DNA of 64,000 nucleotides from Terebella lapidaria (taxonomy: Eukaryota > Annelida > Polychaeta > Terebellida > Terebellidae). Positions 19,384 through 32,700 of the stretch are shown here, in pieces. The position numbers and the translations under genes are program-made. The notes below the pieces were generated by a model that worked only from the letters and a program-made list of their open reading frames with translations, did not search any database and was not told the DNA's origin. The stretch spans positions 20,354,868-20,418,867 of the forward strand of contig OX424555.1 of the NCBI GenBank assembly GCA_949152475.1, read 5' to 3'. Numbering within the stretch: the first letter of the stretch is position 1; each line of letters begins with the position of its first letter.

Positions 19384-20445
19384 GGATCGGTTGCACCAAG
19401 GTGTTCGAGCAAATCAATATTCTGTTTATTGTATTCATCTCACAGAAAGTATTGCCTACTTGCACTAATTAACATTGCCAGATAGAGAACGTACATGTAC
19501 TGGCCTATATAGAGCTGCAAGTTTTTTTTCAAGCGGGAGATACGATTGCCTGTTTTGTTGAAATGTATATATCAATTTACGTGTATATAATTACTCTGAT
19601 ATAATTTATGAAACCATTTCTCGTTTCATCATTCATGTGATCAAAGGTGTGCTCATCAAGTTTTTGTGTAGCGGGATGGCATTGTTGGTGAACCATAGTT
19701 ACATGTACCTTCAGGTTTACATTATAACTAAATGGGAAGGTGACTCACTGCAGTATCTTACACTTACATGAAATCGATCCTCGAGACGATATGTGTGTTC
19801 CAACATGAGTTGCATGTAAGATACAACACCCAAATTTGGTACTACACTCAATATCTATTTATCTCATGTGCCATACACCCCCTCCTCCTTCCATGTGAGC
19901 ATACCACGAACAACCTATTAGATTGGGCTAAATGTCTTTTGGGCACTTCTCCACAGACATACATGTAATTAACGATCTGTAATGTGTATAGAGTACAAAT
20001 TTCAGAGCGGATCCAAAAAAAAAATTATTGTACGTAGAGAGGAAACCAAGAAAATCGTTGAAGCTACGGGGGAACGTGCTCACCATGTGATCAAAGCTAT
20101 GGAAAACTCTTCAAAATCACGATGGTTGAATTGCTCAGAAATGGTGAATTTATATCATAGAAGAGAGAGGCTGGAGATCTTATGTGTAAAATAAGACAGA
20201 CTGTGTGGTACCTTGACGAAACTTTGAACACAAATAGTACCATGTATGTAAATTCAGTAAAATATATTAACTACCACAAACTTCAGGGCCAGATCCAAGA
20301 ATTGAAGTCGGAATCGGGGTAAGCATTGTGTTAAAATTAACACCAGTTAATAAAAAAAACTATCAAATGTAAATTCGGCATTCAGGATTAGACCAAACAT
20401 TGCATTGAAACGCCGGATACAATTGGTTGTAGTCAAATCTGCTGG
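19384..20445. other. Intergenic sequence, nothing recognised
   Basis: Ordinary AT-rich DNA. Short frames near 19768-20194 show no domain. No repeat or RNA structure identified. Confidence 0.4.
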
Positions 20446-20760
20446 CAGAAATATTTAATTCCATAATGTAACACTTCCAGTTTGATTATTTTTCTCCAGG
20501 TTCATATATTTCATTCTCGGCTAGAATATTTATTTCACGGTTTGAATATTCAATTCCAGGTTTGAATATTTAATTCAGGGTTTGAATAATTCCGGGTTTT
20601 AACGTTTATTTCCAGGTGTTATTATTTATTTCCCGGTTTCATCATTTAATTCCCGGTTTTTAATTCCAGGTTTGAAATATTCCAGTTTGAAAAGTAAGTA
20701 AATAATTCTACAGAAAAAAGTTTCATCCTAAATATAAAAACTTGAATGTCCCTCAGATGC
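20446..20760. mobile_element. Partial second copy of the fold-back minisatellite MITE
   Basis: A shorter array of the same TTTGAATATTTAATTCC-type unit (20450-20700) is followed by the family's tail: CAGAAAAAAG, then TTGAATGTCCCTCAGATGCTTCT, the inverted form of the head at 17861. The opposite end is not recognisable, so this is a truncated copy. Confidence 0.6.
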
Positions 20761-21189
20761 TTCTCTAGTTAGCTCTGTTTTGTTCATATGATTTTTTTTT
20801 ATCACTGGTCAAATTTGATCTACATTTCTGCTTACTGACTGTGCGGCCGTCGCTGACACGTATGTTTGATAACTGATATCAGAAGCGCAGAATATTATAT
20901 CATAGTAGATCTATAATCTGTTTTATCTGAATTTTCTTCTGATACCAGTATTCAGATTGATTCATTTTGAGGTCAGTGTTTATATCTACAGTGCATATTT
21001 TACCAATGTGTTTTGATGTTGATATGCCTACTGACCTGTCAAAAACTTGAAGTTCCACGAAGATACTGAAAATGTAGGCGAATTTTCTTGAACAATTGGA
21101 AATGGATGCATTATTATTACCTATCGTATAATATTTGGATAAAATTTTGATTGTTTCTCGCATGACAATGTGATTTGCGTTTACATGCG

Positions 21190-21384
21190 AATGTAAATGT
21201 AGTTTGACAGTTGTGGGTCACGTGACCAAACAGACCGGAATCAGAAATGACGGCGGACAGACGAGGAAGTCAACATGACATGGGGATTGGATATATTTCT
21301 GCTTTGTGGATTATTAGCCGTTTGACTGGGATAAATACACATGCATACAATGATATCTAGAGATTGTAGCATTTAAAAGTCAAC
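21190..21384 (+). promoter_or_regulatory. Probable DOCK promoter and 5' UTR
   Basis: The 195 bp before the DOCK start codon include the palindrome GGTCACGTGACC (21216-21227), whose core GTCACGTGAC is the E-box class bound by USF and MiT/TFE factors (the CLEAR motif). They also hold an ETS-like ACCGGAA (21234-21240) and ATGACGGCGG just after it. No TATA box sits at a convincing distance. The clustering directly before the first exon supports a promoter role, but the start site itself is not visible. Confidence 0.5.
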
Positions 21385-23707
21385 ATGTGGGTTCCCACCA
21401 AGAAAGCAAAATATGGAGTCGGTGAGTAAACCTGTCTGCCACAGTCTCAGTCTGGCAGCTTGAGGCCCCTTGAAAAGGCAGTTGGCTTGTCTTGACGCTG
21501 AAACCATGACATGTCCATGGCTATACTGTCAAGCACAGTCCACAGACTGACTTATCCCTTATCACATCATGACCTAGCCACGCTTACGACGGTTCATTCC
21601 GTCATGACCGATGGAAATTAAATCTCCGCCAAATACTGTGGTGCTCAGAACCGCCAAATTTAATAGCGGCCAAAATCAGTCGTTTTACAGTAACTAATAG
21701 TGTGGTATATAAAAACATATGTGTTAATCAGCACGTGCAGTATGGGACATCGGTTTATGATGTACAACTCACTATTGTGACGACCGTAAAAGGTCACTGA
21801 TACACTGTATCACTGTAAAGCCATAAATCATTCGGGACCTTTTATTTTCACGAATTCTGCAAATGCAATAAATCGCGAAATTAAAAGGACGCGAAACATT
21901 TCTGATGTCAACCCACATTGTTATGACTAAATTGTTCGAGACGGCCAAACCGCGAAAGTAAATGGCCGCGAATATGGTCTGATCCCAAAAACACGAAAAT
22001 TTGTGGCAGCAAAAACAGGGTTTTACAGTAATCATGCATGGAAACACTGGATACAGAATGATTTGCTTGCTGATCTCGCCAGTTGCTACAGTATCTACAC
22101 AAATATACTGAATTTGAATCTTGGTTGTGGTATTCTATTAAATATTTTGAAACCAATTTCTGTGCGAACTGTAATCTCATTCTGATTGACAAAATAAAGA
22201 TTTTTAAAAAAAAATTAAAATTCAACCAATTCTAAAAGTGGTTGAACTTGATCTTCAACTTTCGTTTTAAGAAGTTAGACCTAACACCAATGAATTTGTG
22301 CGTGCATTTACTGCTGAACATTTTACATCTCATTATATTTAATCAGTACTCATTTGTAATTTATAACTAATAACTTCCTGTACATTTTGGCTAGAGGATA
22401 ATTTGTACACGTGCCAGTACCAGTACACCAGATACGCTATCTTCTATGTTTAGCTGCTGTACTTGCTATTGATTAACCTCACCTGAAGTTTGAAGGCTAC
22501 AACAGAACTTTATATCAACAATTATGCTGGAACTCTTGTGTATTTACATCTGTTAATCTGTTTGCGGCACACGTACATCCTGAATAATTTGATTTGTTTC
22601 TGATCAATATAAAAAATAGTAGTCAGTGGGTCAAGCTGCCTCAGAGTGATATGAACCATGTGAGCATGTACCATGTGTACCGGGTACCTACATACATACA
22701 TGCTGTATGTGTTCATCTTGTATGTGTTAAAGTGGACCATGGCTCATGTGCTTAAATCATGTTAATTGATGGTAGTACCCGGTATAATTAAAAATTGAAT
22801 TTCGGCTGTCACTGAATTTTTATTTGCATTTTTACATTTTCAATGATACATTGAAAATATTACTGTATTTTACATTTTCAATGATACATTTAAACAAGAC
22901 AGACCAATATCCCTCTTACATCTTACATAAATGAAGATAATACATATTCTCAATCATGAAAGCGGATGCTGTAAGATGTGATATTATCCCTTGTAGTGAT
23001 CTGTAATTTCCTGCCGGAGGGACGCCGTAAGTTACCGCTCCAGGTCGGCGACACTGTGCAAATTCTGGAGGAATGTGGAGGTACTCAAACTCAACAATGC
23101 TATTATTTTTGTCAGCACATTCAAAAGTACCAAAGTCTCTAGCTACATGTATTTTTGAGCACTATGTATACACACGATATATGATGCATGTTTTAAAATT
23201 CATGAATACATTATAGTTCTGTCCACTTTGGCGGCTGTTTCAGGCTGGTATCGAGGGTTCTCAACCAAGAACAAGCAGCATAAGGTATGTCTATGTCTAG
23301 ACGATGTACATCTATATACATTGTACCTTGTTCCTCCAACATGTTCAGTGTCCTCGATAATGCCCCGTCATGACTTTCATCCTATAAAACAGATACATTA
23401 GGTGCTCAGAGCATTAAGTAAGGGTTTGATAAATTAGTAACTATATGTACATGTACTAAAATTATGAAGAGTCCATGAAAGTAACACTAGATTTACGTCT
23501 ATGTCGCTAATATTTTTCGACCAGTACATTTTCCTCTGACTCATTGAAATATATGCAGACTAAATACATGAAAAGTAGATGATACATGTACATATATATG
23601 TACATCACACGCACAATGAATTTATTATGCATGCACATGTTTCTATGACAGGGTATCTTCCCAAAGTCCTACATACACCTGAAGGAATGCAGAGTTGACG
23701 TTGAGGG
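21385..23707 (+). CDS. DOCK4: DOCK exons 1-4: SH3 domain
   Basis: Exons 21385-21421, 22997-23080, 23244-23284 and 23652-23707 code residues 1 to about 73. The SH3 fold is plain: [10 protein letters not shown] for the first strand, [19 protein letters not shown] with the ligand-binding Trp, and [13 protein letters not shown] for the closing ALYDY-type PxxY region. Each splice site is GT/AG and phases agree (1, 1, 0, 2). In the family this SH3 contacts ELMO and holds DHR-2 in check. The start is fixed by MWVPTKK aligning with the human MWIPTEH. Intron 2 (23081-23243) and intron 3 (23285-23651) hold nothing recognisable. Confidence 0.93.
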
Positions 23708-26700
23708 GTGAGTGCATGTATCATGTGTTACAATGTACTTGTAGGTTTCACTTTTGACAGGGGAATTTATCAGTGTAAAGTTGATGGTGTGCTTAGTGTT
23801 TATAATGAATATATGGACAATTGGCGAGAAGATTTCTCCAGAAGACGGTGTTTCATGCAAGTTGCATGACATCTTTACTGAGAGTGCTTAGTCGTGCCGA
23901 ATCAGATATGATATTCTGACTGTATTCGCTAATGTACTTTATACAATGTTATATATTAAAATATTGTTTACACAACAATATTGAATGAACAGATTAACTT
24001 ATTATGCTGGAAGTGTATACATTTCCTATATTGTTTACACAAATCAAAGGTAATGTACTGTGACAGATGATTGTTCCTGTTTGATATTGATCACATGACG
24101 AACATGTGTAGAATGTAGACGGGCCTCTAACTCCACATCAGTCTGTGTGCTGCACGGAACTGTTCAAACGCTGTGGGATTTCGGCTGTGATTACGCATAT
24201 TTGAACAACCGTATCTACATAATCAGTTCTCTGAGGTGTTACAAAGCAAGCTTCGATGCCCTGCTATTAATATTTATCGGAAGTTTCTGCCATTGTTTGG
24301 GACCGTGTGTAAATTGCGTAGTGGTTTGGAAACACCTGCCTTGCTGCAGTATTGATGAAAGAATCCTGCCAGTTAACCGGACAGGCCCCGTATCAATCCA
24401 GGCGGGATAACACTTCCAAAGCCATTTAATGCATAGTTTGATGCTGGCAATAGTATTGATATTTCTCGGTGTATTCTGGGATGATGCTATTGACAACCAC
24501 ATATCTAGCATGTCTGGCAGAAACTCATCTTGAAACATGATACAGTGGTCCCCCTCAGATAAGACCCCCCTCAAGAAAGACTTCCCCCTCTGTATAGACT
24601 TTTTCTTGTGGGGCTAGAATGACTTTAACTGGACATGTAAATGCACCCCTCCAATAAGACATCCCCTTAGATAAGACCTTCATTTTGTGGCAGAAGGGTA
24701 GGTCTTATCTGAGGGGGGCCACTGTAATAGATTGTTACCGTAATCATTGTACAACATGTAAGTAAGAGAATTTCTACATTTCATTTACTGTATATTCCTT
24801 CCGGTGATAACTTGATAAATTTGTATCCTTGTAAGGGGATAAAATTGAAAGGGCTCTGACGTATGAAGTTTCTAGTGTAATTATGAATATATGAAAATGT
24901 ACAATATGTACGATAGACAAGGTGTGTACTAGAAGCATTCCGATTTTCAATTTCTGGACCGGATGGTGTCTTTTTCGTCCTATTGTGACATTAATTAAGT
25001 CGCATGAACCAACGAAAAAATACCTCGATGGACTCATCTTTCACTATGCATTATCACATTTATCCTGGGACCGTGTAGCGTAGATTAGTCGCTGGTTTCC
25101 CTGAGCCGCTCGAGTGTTCCTTGGGCTAAATCTGATTTTGCTGGGCGCTGCTGGGAGCTGAACGAGGGTCCTCCAGTAACATTGCTGGAGAGCGTCTCCG
25201 AGATTGTCCCAGCACCGTACAATAGCTCTGGACACTAGGATAATGGCACCAGAAAGAAATGCAAACAAGTTGTGTGGCATTGTGAGTTTCTGTTACATTT
25301 TTTCTCCCGCCCACAGATTGCTTGGAGAGCATGGTGAGAGGAAGAGAAAGAAAGGAGTGTAGGCAGATGATATTGTTTCTTGTCTCTCAACATGCTCAAG
25401 AGGAACACAGGATATTGGCAGCTACAGCTTTACATGTACAGATATACATGGAAATGTACAAATTGGACATGTACATGTATAAACATGAAATATATGTGTG
25501 CTGTTCCAGAATAGATTCAGAATATGTTGAATATTTATTTGACCATAAACATGTACATAACATGTGCATTTCCCCCACACTGGCTTAAAAAAGTCATGTT
25601 GTTGGGATTATTATTAGTTTATTATACATGTTATAGTTTGAAAAACAAACTTGACTGCATTCATGTCAAACTTGTTCTTGAGAAAAGACAATTGGTAGTT
25701 ATATATATACATCAAGAAATTTTGTAAAATATTTCGTTCCACTGGCCCCTGCCCAATGCCTTTTATCCCTGTCAGATTGCCAATCTCCAGCAGTGCCGAG
25801 TAATATTACATAACACTATTGGATTAGGCTGAGATCAGATGGAAGGGGGCTAACAGTGTGGCTTGTGACCTTGCTAAGGTCACAGGGAGGGCCTGGGGGT
25901 GGGTCCACCAGTCTGTCACCATGGCTACTGTCCCATCAATCGTACTGCATGCTTCCCTGGGCTTACAGCAGGCTCTAAGATAACTCCTCTTATCATCCAC
26001 TCAATTAAGGAAGGCAATTGATTTTTTCCCCAACCTGCTTGAAACAGTTTTGTCCCCTGGGGGGTCAGTTCCATTTTCCCCCACCCCACGTTTTCCATGT
26101 ATGGAGGACTTGGTGCTCCGGCCCACTGCTTTGAACAGCGCTCAGCTGTGCATGCCCAGGGAATTTACAGGCAACTGTAGTACTATTACCATGTAGTTTC
26201 TCAGCAAAATACATGGTGTAATATTACAGGGGGTTAGAATGTTGCAAAATGCTGCGGAGTACAGTGTATGTAATGTCACACAGCACATTGACATATATTC
26301 ATACACTGTATATGGAGGCATAAATTATTAGGGCATTTCGGCCCGAAATGCCCTTATGGTTTTGTCTGGGGTTTTTTTTTTTTTTTTTTTTTTTTTCTTC
26401 TTTTTTTTTTACTTTCCGCCGTTTTGGTTTCCGATCAATAACTCGGGAACGCCTGAACGGATCTTGTCCAAATTTACACCACTGGTCAGAAATATTACAT
26501 GGAAGACCCCTATTGTTTTGGAGACAGCTCCGGGGTCCGTGAGGTCCGTGAGGATGAAATCAAGGTTGATTTCGAGACTTGGTTTCCGATCGATAACTCA
26601 AAAAGTATTCATGCAATGGCAAGTATTCTCTGCATGGGAGTTCATATACCACCAAGGAAGAACCCTATTGATTTTGGGATCACTCTGTCGAACGACCTTT

Positions 26701-29700
26701 GACCTAGAGCTCGGAAGAATTTTTGCTGATTCATCCTTGAGGCTTTCATGCATATCTCGGAAACGGTGCGTCGTAGAGCGAAACGGAGCTCAATTTCGGC
26801 CTCCTGGCACTAGACAAACTAGTCTAGGGGGTATCTTGGGTCGAAACGACCCCTGGTGTCGATTTTTTTTTTGCCGACTCGGCACTTCCTGTTTGGCCGT
26901 ATCTCGGAAACTGTATGTCGTAGAGCGAAACGGAGCTCAATTTCGGCCTCCTGGCACTAGACAAACTAGTCTAGTGTGTATCTTGGGTCGAGACGTCCCC
27001 TGGTGTCGAATTTTTTTTCGCCGACTCGGCACTTCCTGTTTGGCCGTATCTCGGAAACGGTGCGTCGTAGAGCGAAACGGAGCTCAATTTCGGCCTCCTG
27101 GCACTAGACAAACTAGTCTAGAGGGTATCTTGGGTCGAAAATACCCCAGGTGTCGATTTTTTTTTTCGGCGACTCGGCACTTCCTGTTTGGCTGTATCTC
27201 GGAAACGGTGCGTCGTAGAGCGAAACGGAGCTCAATTTCGGCCTCCTGGCACTAGTCAAACTAGTCTAGAGGGTATGTTGGGTCGAAACGACCCCTGGTG
27301 TCGATTTTTTTTTTCGCCGACTCGGCACTTCCTGTTTGGCCGTATCCCGGAAACGGTATGTCGTAGAGCGAAACGGAGCTCAATTTCGGCCTTCTGGCTC
27401 TAGACAAACTAGTCTAGTGTGTATCTTCGGTCGAGACGTTCCCTGGTGTCGAATATTTTTTTCGCCGACTCGGCACTTCCTGTTTGGCCGTATCTCGGAA
27501 ACGGTGCGTCGTAGAGCGAAACGGAGCTCAATTTCGGCCTCCTGGCACTAGACAAACTAGTCTAGTGTGTATCTTGGGTCGAAACGACCCCTGGTGTCGA
27601 ATTTTTTTTTCGCCGACTCGGCACTTCCTGTTTGGCCGTATCTCGGAAACGGTGCGTCGTAGAGCGAAACGGAGCTCAATTTCGGCCTTTTGGCACTAGA
27701 CAAACTAGTCTAGTGTGTATCTTGGGTCGAAACGACCCCTGGTGTCGAATTTTTTTCTCGCGGACTCGGCACTTTCTGTTTGGCCGTATCTCGGAAACGG
27801 TGCGTCGTAGAGAGAAACGGAGCTCAATTTCGGCCTCTTGGCACTAGTCAAACTAGTCTAGTGTGTATCTTGGGTCGAGACGACCCCTGGTGTCGAATTT
27901 TTTTTCACCGACTCGGCACTTCCTGTTTGGCCGTATCTCGGAAACGGTGCGTCGTAGAGCGAAACGGAGCTCAATTCCGGCCTCCTGGCACTAGACAAAC
28001 TAGTCTAGTGGGTATTTTGAGTCGAGACGACCCCTAGTGTCAAATTTATTTTCGCCGACTCGGCACTTCCTGTTTGGCCGTATCTCGGAAATGGTGCGTC
28101 GTAGAGCGAAACGGAGCTCAATTCCGGCCTTCTGGCACTAGACAAACTAGGCTTATGGGTATTTTGGGTCGAGACAACCCCTGGTGTCAATTTTTTTTTC
28201 GCTGAATCGGCACTTCCTGTTTGGCCGTATCTCGGAAACTGTGCATCATACAGGGATACGGAGCTCAATTCCGGCCTTCTGGCACTAGACAAACTAGTCT
28301 AGTGGGTATTTTGGGTCGAGACCACCCCTGGTGTCGAATTTATTTTCTCCGACTCGGCACTTCCTGTTTGGCCGTATCTCGGAAATGGTGAGTCGTAGAG
28401 CGAAACGGAGCTCAATTTCAGCCTCCTGGCATTAGAGAAACTAGTCTAGGGGTATCTTGGGTCAAAATGACCCCTGGTGTCGATTTTTTTTTTTTGCCGA
28501 CTCGGCACTTCCTGTTTGGCCGTATCTCGGAAACGGTGCGTCGTAGAGCGAAACGGAGCTCAATTTCGGCCTCCTGGCACTTGACAAACTAGTCTAGTGT
28601 GTATCTTGGGTTGAGACGACCCCTGGTGTCAATTTTTTTTTCGCCGACTCGGCACTTCCTGTTTGGCCTTATCTCGAAAACGGTGCGTCGTAGAGCGAAA
28701 CGGAGCTCAATTCCGGCCTTATGGCACTAGCCAAACTAGTCTAGTGGGTATTTTCGGTCGAGACGACCCCTAGTGTCGAATTTATTTTCGCCGACTCCGC
28801 ACTTCCTGTTTGGCCGTATCTCGGAAATGGTGCGTCGTAGAGCGAAACGGAGCTCAATTCCGGCCTCCTGGCACTAGAATAACTAGTCTAGAGGGTATCT
28901 TGCATCGAGACGACTTCTGGTGTCGAATTTTTTTTTGCCGACTCAGCACTTCCTGTTTGCCATATCTCAGAAACGGTCCGTCGTAGAGCGAAACGCAAAG
29001 ATGCCTAAGGACGGGGTATGTCACTTAAACTTTGACCACGGACAGATTCAGAGTCATTATGGTTCTAGACGCGGTCTCTTAGGTAAATGTTAGGTAGGAA
29101 TAGAACTCACACGAAATGCCCCAAGGCATCTTCAGGCCTTGACGTCTAGTTATGGTTAGGTTAACCGTTTTGCATGTCATACATGTAAACACCCATGACA
29201 TGTACATTGTAAAGCTTTTGGGCCCCCAGATTCTAACAAAATGAACAGTGCCAGTAATACATGTATTTACATTTATATACCCGGGTACATTCATAACAGG
29301 CATTTCTGACGAGGTTAGAATTAAATTAAGTGGAAAGACATGTTCTCAGGTGTTCTATTCACGAGTCATGCTACAGGACGACACATAGTATCAGCCTTCG
29401 TGCACCATACATGTAGCTTTTAAATGTAGGCTGGAGGAACCATCTGATGCATGGTCTTTGATCTAGGCACTCTTGAGGATACTTCCCCTGTAATGTCCCT
29501 CCACCAAGTCCATGTTAATGTATGTAGCTGGCTGAGCTGATGGCCCTGGAACAATGTGGACCAGGGTACAGAGCTTGGCACCGGGTGACAGGGACCCATC
29601 AACTTTAAACACATAATTTGCTCACAAATTATGCCCTGTTCTTTGATTCATATTGGATGTGGGATTTCATTATAACATTCAAAATGACCACTTTACCATG

Positions 29701-32700
29701 TTTACACACACAATATTGTCAGCTTGTTGGTGTCAAACAACTGAACAGCACTGAAGTGATGCCTCGTTATACATGTAGATAATCAAACTGAAAATAATCC
29801 TGAGGAGTACTTTAATTTCTGGTCCATGAAAAACCAAGCACAATACATTTGTTGTAGTCCTGATTTATGTAGTTATTTTCCCACGATCTCCTTATTTTGG
29901 CAGCTGTAAATCTGACTTCTCACGGCTGGTATGCAAATGTCATTTCTGTAATGTTTTGCCTGGAAAATAATTTGTATTCATGCCATTTTCAGTTTCACGG
30001 AGGCCGTGTTTTTATAGGGGGAGATTGCCCGGAAGTTTTGGCAGGAGAGAAAAGGTTTCCAGGCCTGACAGAGTCAGAATGCTCTTCATATATCATGTGG
30101 CCAGTTTTCTTCCTCAGAAGCCCAAATACTGTTGATAATTGGATTGCGTAGACAGCTCCGCGAGTGAATTTTGTCTGCCTAGGATTACCCTTATGCACGC
30201 ATTTATGCTATATGTGAGCTGCACTCTGCACTCACATAATATGTACATAGTTGTAATGTAGAAATTTACATTGATGAGTTTAGTAGAAAATACATGAATT
30301 TCACATGTCCCAGTATGACCATGATGATTGACTAGAATTTGTCACATATGAAACACTTCATGCAAAATAAAACATTCTAGGAACAAAATGGCCAGTGACC
30401 AGTGTGAACTAGTGTCAAACATTTCCATCTCTGGGGGGCTCTATACTGCTAGAATCACAGCCAGCATCTGCTTCTTGTTGTGGAACACTGTCAATATTGG
30501 TTCACTGCTATCTATTATTCATCATAATCACCCGGGAACACCAATGGCATTTTGTAGCAATTATCTCGACCGCAGTTTCCCTGGGTCACTGTATGGCGTC
30601 CGAGATGCTGTCCACACGCAGCCCGATGTTGACAGAGAGGTGGCAAGCTCGGTACTTTGGACGCGTATTGCCCCCCGCAGTTGTGAAGGAAACAATCTGC
30701 TGAGGGCTTGTCGGTGATTGATCTGGGGTGGTCGAGTCGCATGTGGAATGTCTTCCTGGCTTGTCTTGGGTCCAACAGTCAAGGTGCTGCAAGCTCGAGA
30801 CATCATCGCACATGACTTGTGCGCTTTATGACTCCTAAGCTGTGCTGTATCAGGGTGAAATATCCAGGCCCAGAGATTTATTCCTCCCAGGGTGGGAAAA
30901 CACCTTCAGTGTACATGGTGTAGAATAACCACTTTGTCATGAGAGATTCACTAAAACCTGGGAATTTCCTTGTGTTATACAGTAACTGGTTTTCAGTTTA
31001 CTCACATCATGCATACAGTTCAAAATGAAATGTTCACCCATAAAAAATGAGTCCCTGATCGAGTACGCCCATTAAAAAATAGCAAGGTGTTCATAAAATT
31101 CAGCACCGTTTTCTATTTCGCCCAAAATTCCATATATTCGTAAAGTTGTTTTTGGTCAATGGTGTACAAATATGCGACAATGTACTGTATGCCATATGAG
31201 AAGTATCCAATAAATTTGAGTACCGTCAGAATATTTATAAGCACTGAAATATCAATGTTGAAGGCGGTGGTGTTGAACTCGGAGCCCATTCTGACTTTTA
31301 CACAATGCCAACGATAAATACCACGGTAATAAATCTTCCGTACTTTACGAGCGAAACATTAGCTGTTGTGGGACAGGGAAAAATAAATGCGTATGAGTGT
31401 TAAAAGTAAAGATGCAATCAGAAAATGGAACGAAACAAACGGGTAATTTTAATTCTCCAAAACAAGGAAAATTAGACACTGATAGAAAGTATAAGCGTGA
31501 GAAGTGAGCGATGGCTCGGCAGTAGAGACAAAAGTGATACCCGGTTGACACACACCGTGGTGATGTATGTATTCTCAAACCCCGCAGACGCGCAAATGTT
31601 GACGGAAATTGGCGATAGTGACGAAAAATTTGCTCAATTCGACGAAAATATTCGCCAGATTATATTAATTGACTGAATTGTTTACGTCCAACACTGTGAA
31701 ACAACCGTTTCAAGTATTTTCTCCTCGACAGCAGGTTTTCCTCCCAGTCGCAGAGTATTTCCCCCATGGGAATCTCAGTGAGCGTTTAAGAAGTCTCCCC
31801 TGCGGGGAGACAATTAATGGATTAAATTCTAACCTCTATTGTGATTTTCATGGGGATCAATCATTTGTCCTAGATCTCATGACCAAATACATTAAAAATT
31901 TGCAAGAATGGGCTTTGATTCTTTGGTACTACAATGTAGTTGCAGATAGAGCTCGCATCTACATGTATGTTACTGCAATGTAACGGTACACATGGTACAT
32001 GTAGTATTCAACACTGTCAGATACCCTGCCAATGGAGTCATAAATGGCATGATAAGATGTACATGCCACAGTATGTTTGGTTGAGAGAAAAATTAATACA
32101 TGTACAGCTTTTGATGCAGAATTACATGTAATTTCCTTTGCCTTGCAGTCCTGAAGAGACTCCATCCCCAATCGAAGATGCGGTGGTCAGTGAGATTACA
32201 TATTCTCTGCGCGAGTGGAGCACAATTTGGCACCGCAAGTACATTGTGAGTACCATCACAGGCATTACCATGGATACATAGCATTCATGCCGAATTGCTG
32301 AACTGCTAAATTGAACTACAACATTTTATATTTGCCTTTATCATTTTATGCTCAGTGCCGGGAGATTTCGACATGTAACCAGATCCGCTGTAGCATGCAG
32401 GAGCTGATCAACCTCCATAAACAGCTGGTGTCAGGGACACTGACTCGAGAACAGGCAGCCCAGCTCAAACAGCAGTGTACCACCATCCTCGACCACGGCA
32501 ACAAGTAAGTGTTCTGGGGAGGACATGGCAACAAGTGAGTGAAGGCAGGGGGAGGCGACCGTGGCATCCGAGACCATGCCCCATTGAGGGGGCAGCATGG
32601 CAGTAAGTGAGTTGGGAACCATGACAACAAATGAGTGGGAAACCATGACAACAAGTGAGTGGGGAACCCTGACAACAAGTGAGTAGGGGACCCTGACAAC

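Noticed and set aside
19043-19465. Minus-strand frames of 111 and 140 codons
   Set aside because: They lie within the inverted-end element at 18937-19383 and show no domain.
25319-25335. Possible 17 nt exon (CCCGCCCACAG ... GTGAGA) in DOCK intron 4
   Set aside because: Exons 4 and 5 already join in phase, and 17 nt would shift the frame.
26356-28292. Series of 71-299 codon frames with recurring [13 protein letters not shown] peptides
   Set aside because: They arise from the 148 bp array and restart every unit. No start context, splice support or family likeness.
30388-30717. 109-codon plus-strand frame in DOCK intron 4
   Set aside because: No signal peptide, domain or splice borders. Noted only as a GC-rich tract of unknown nature.
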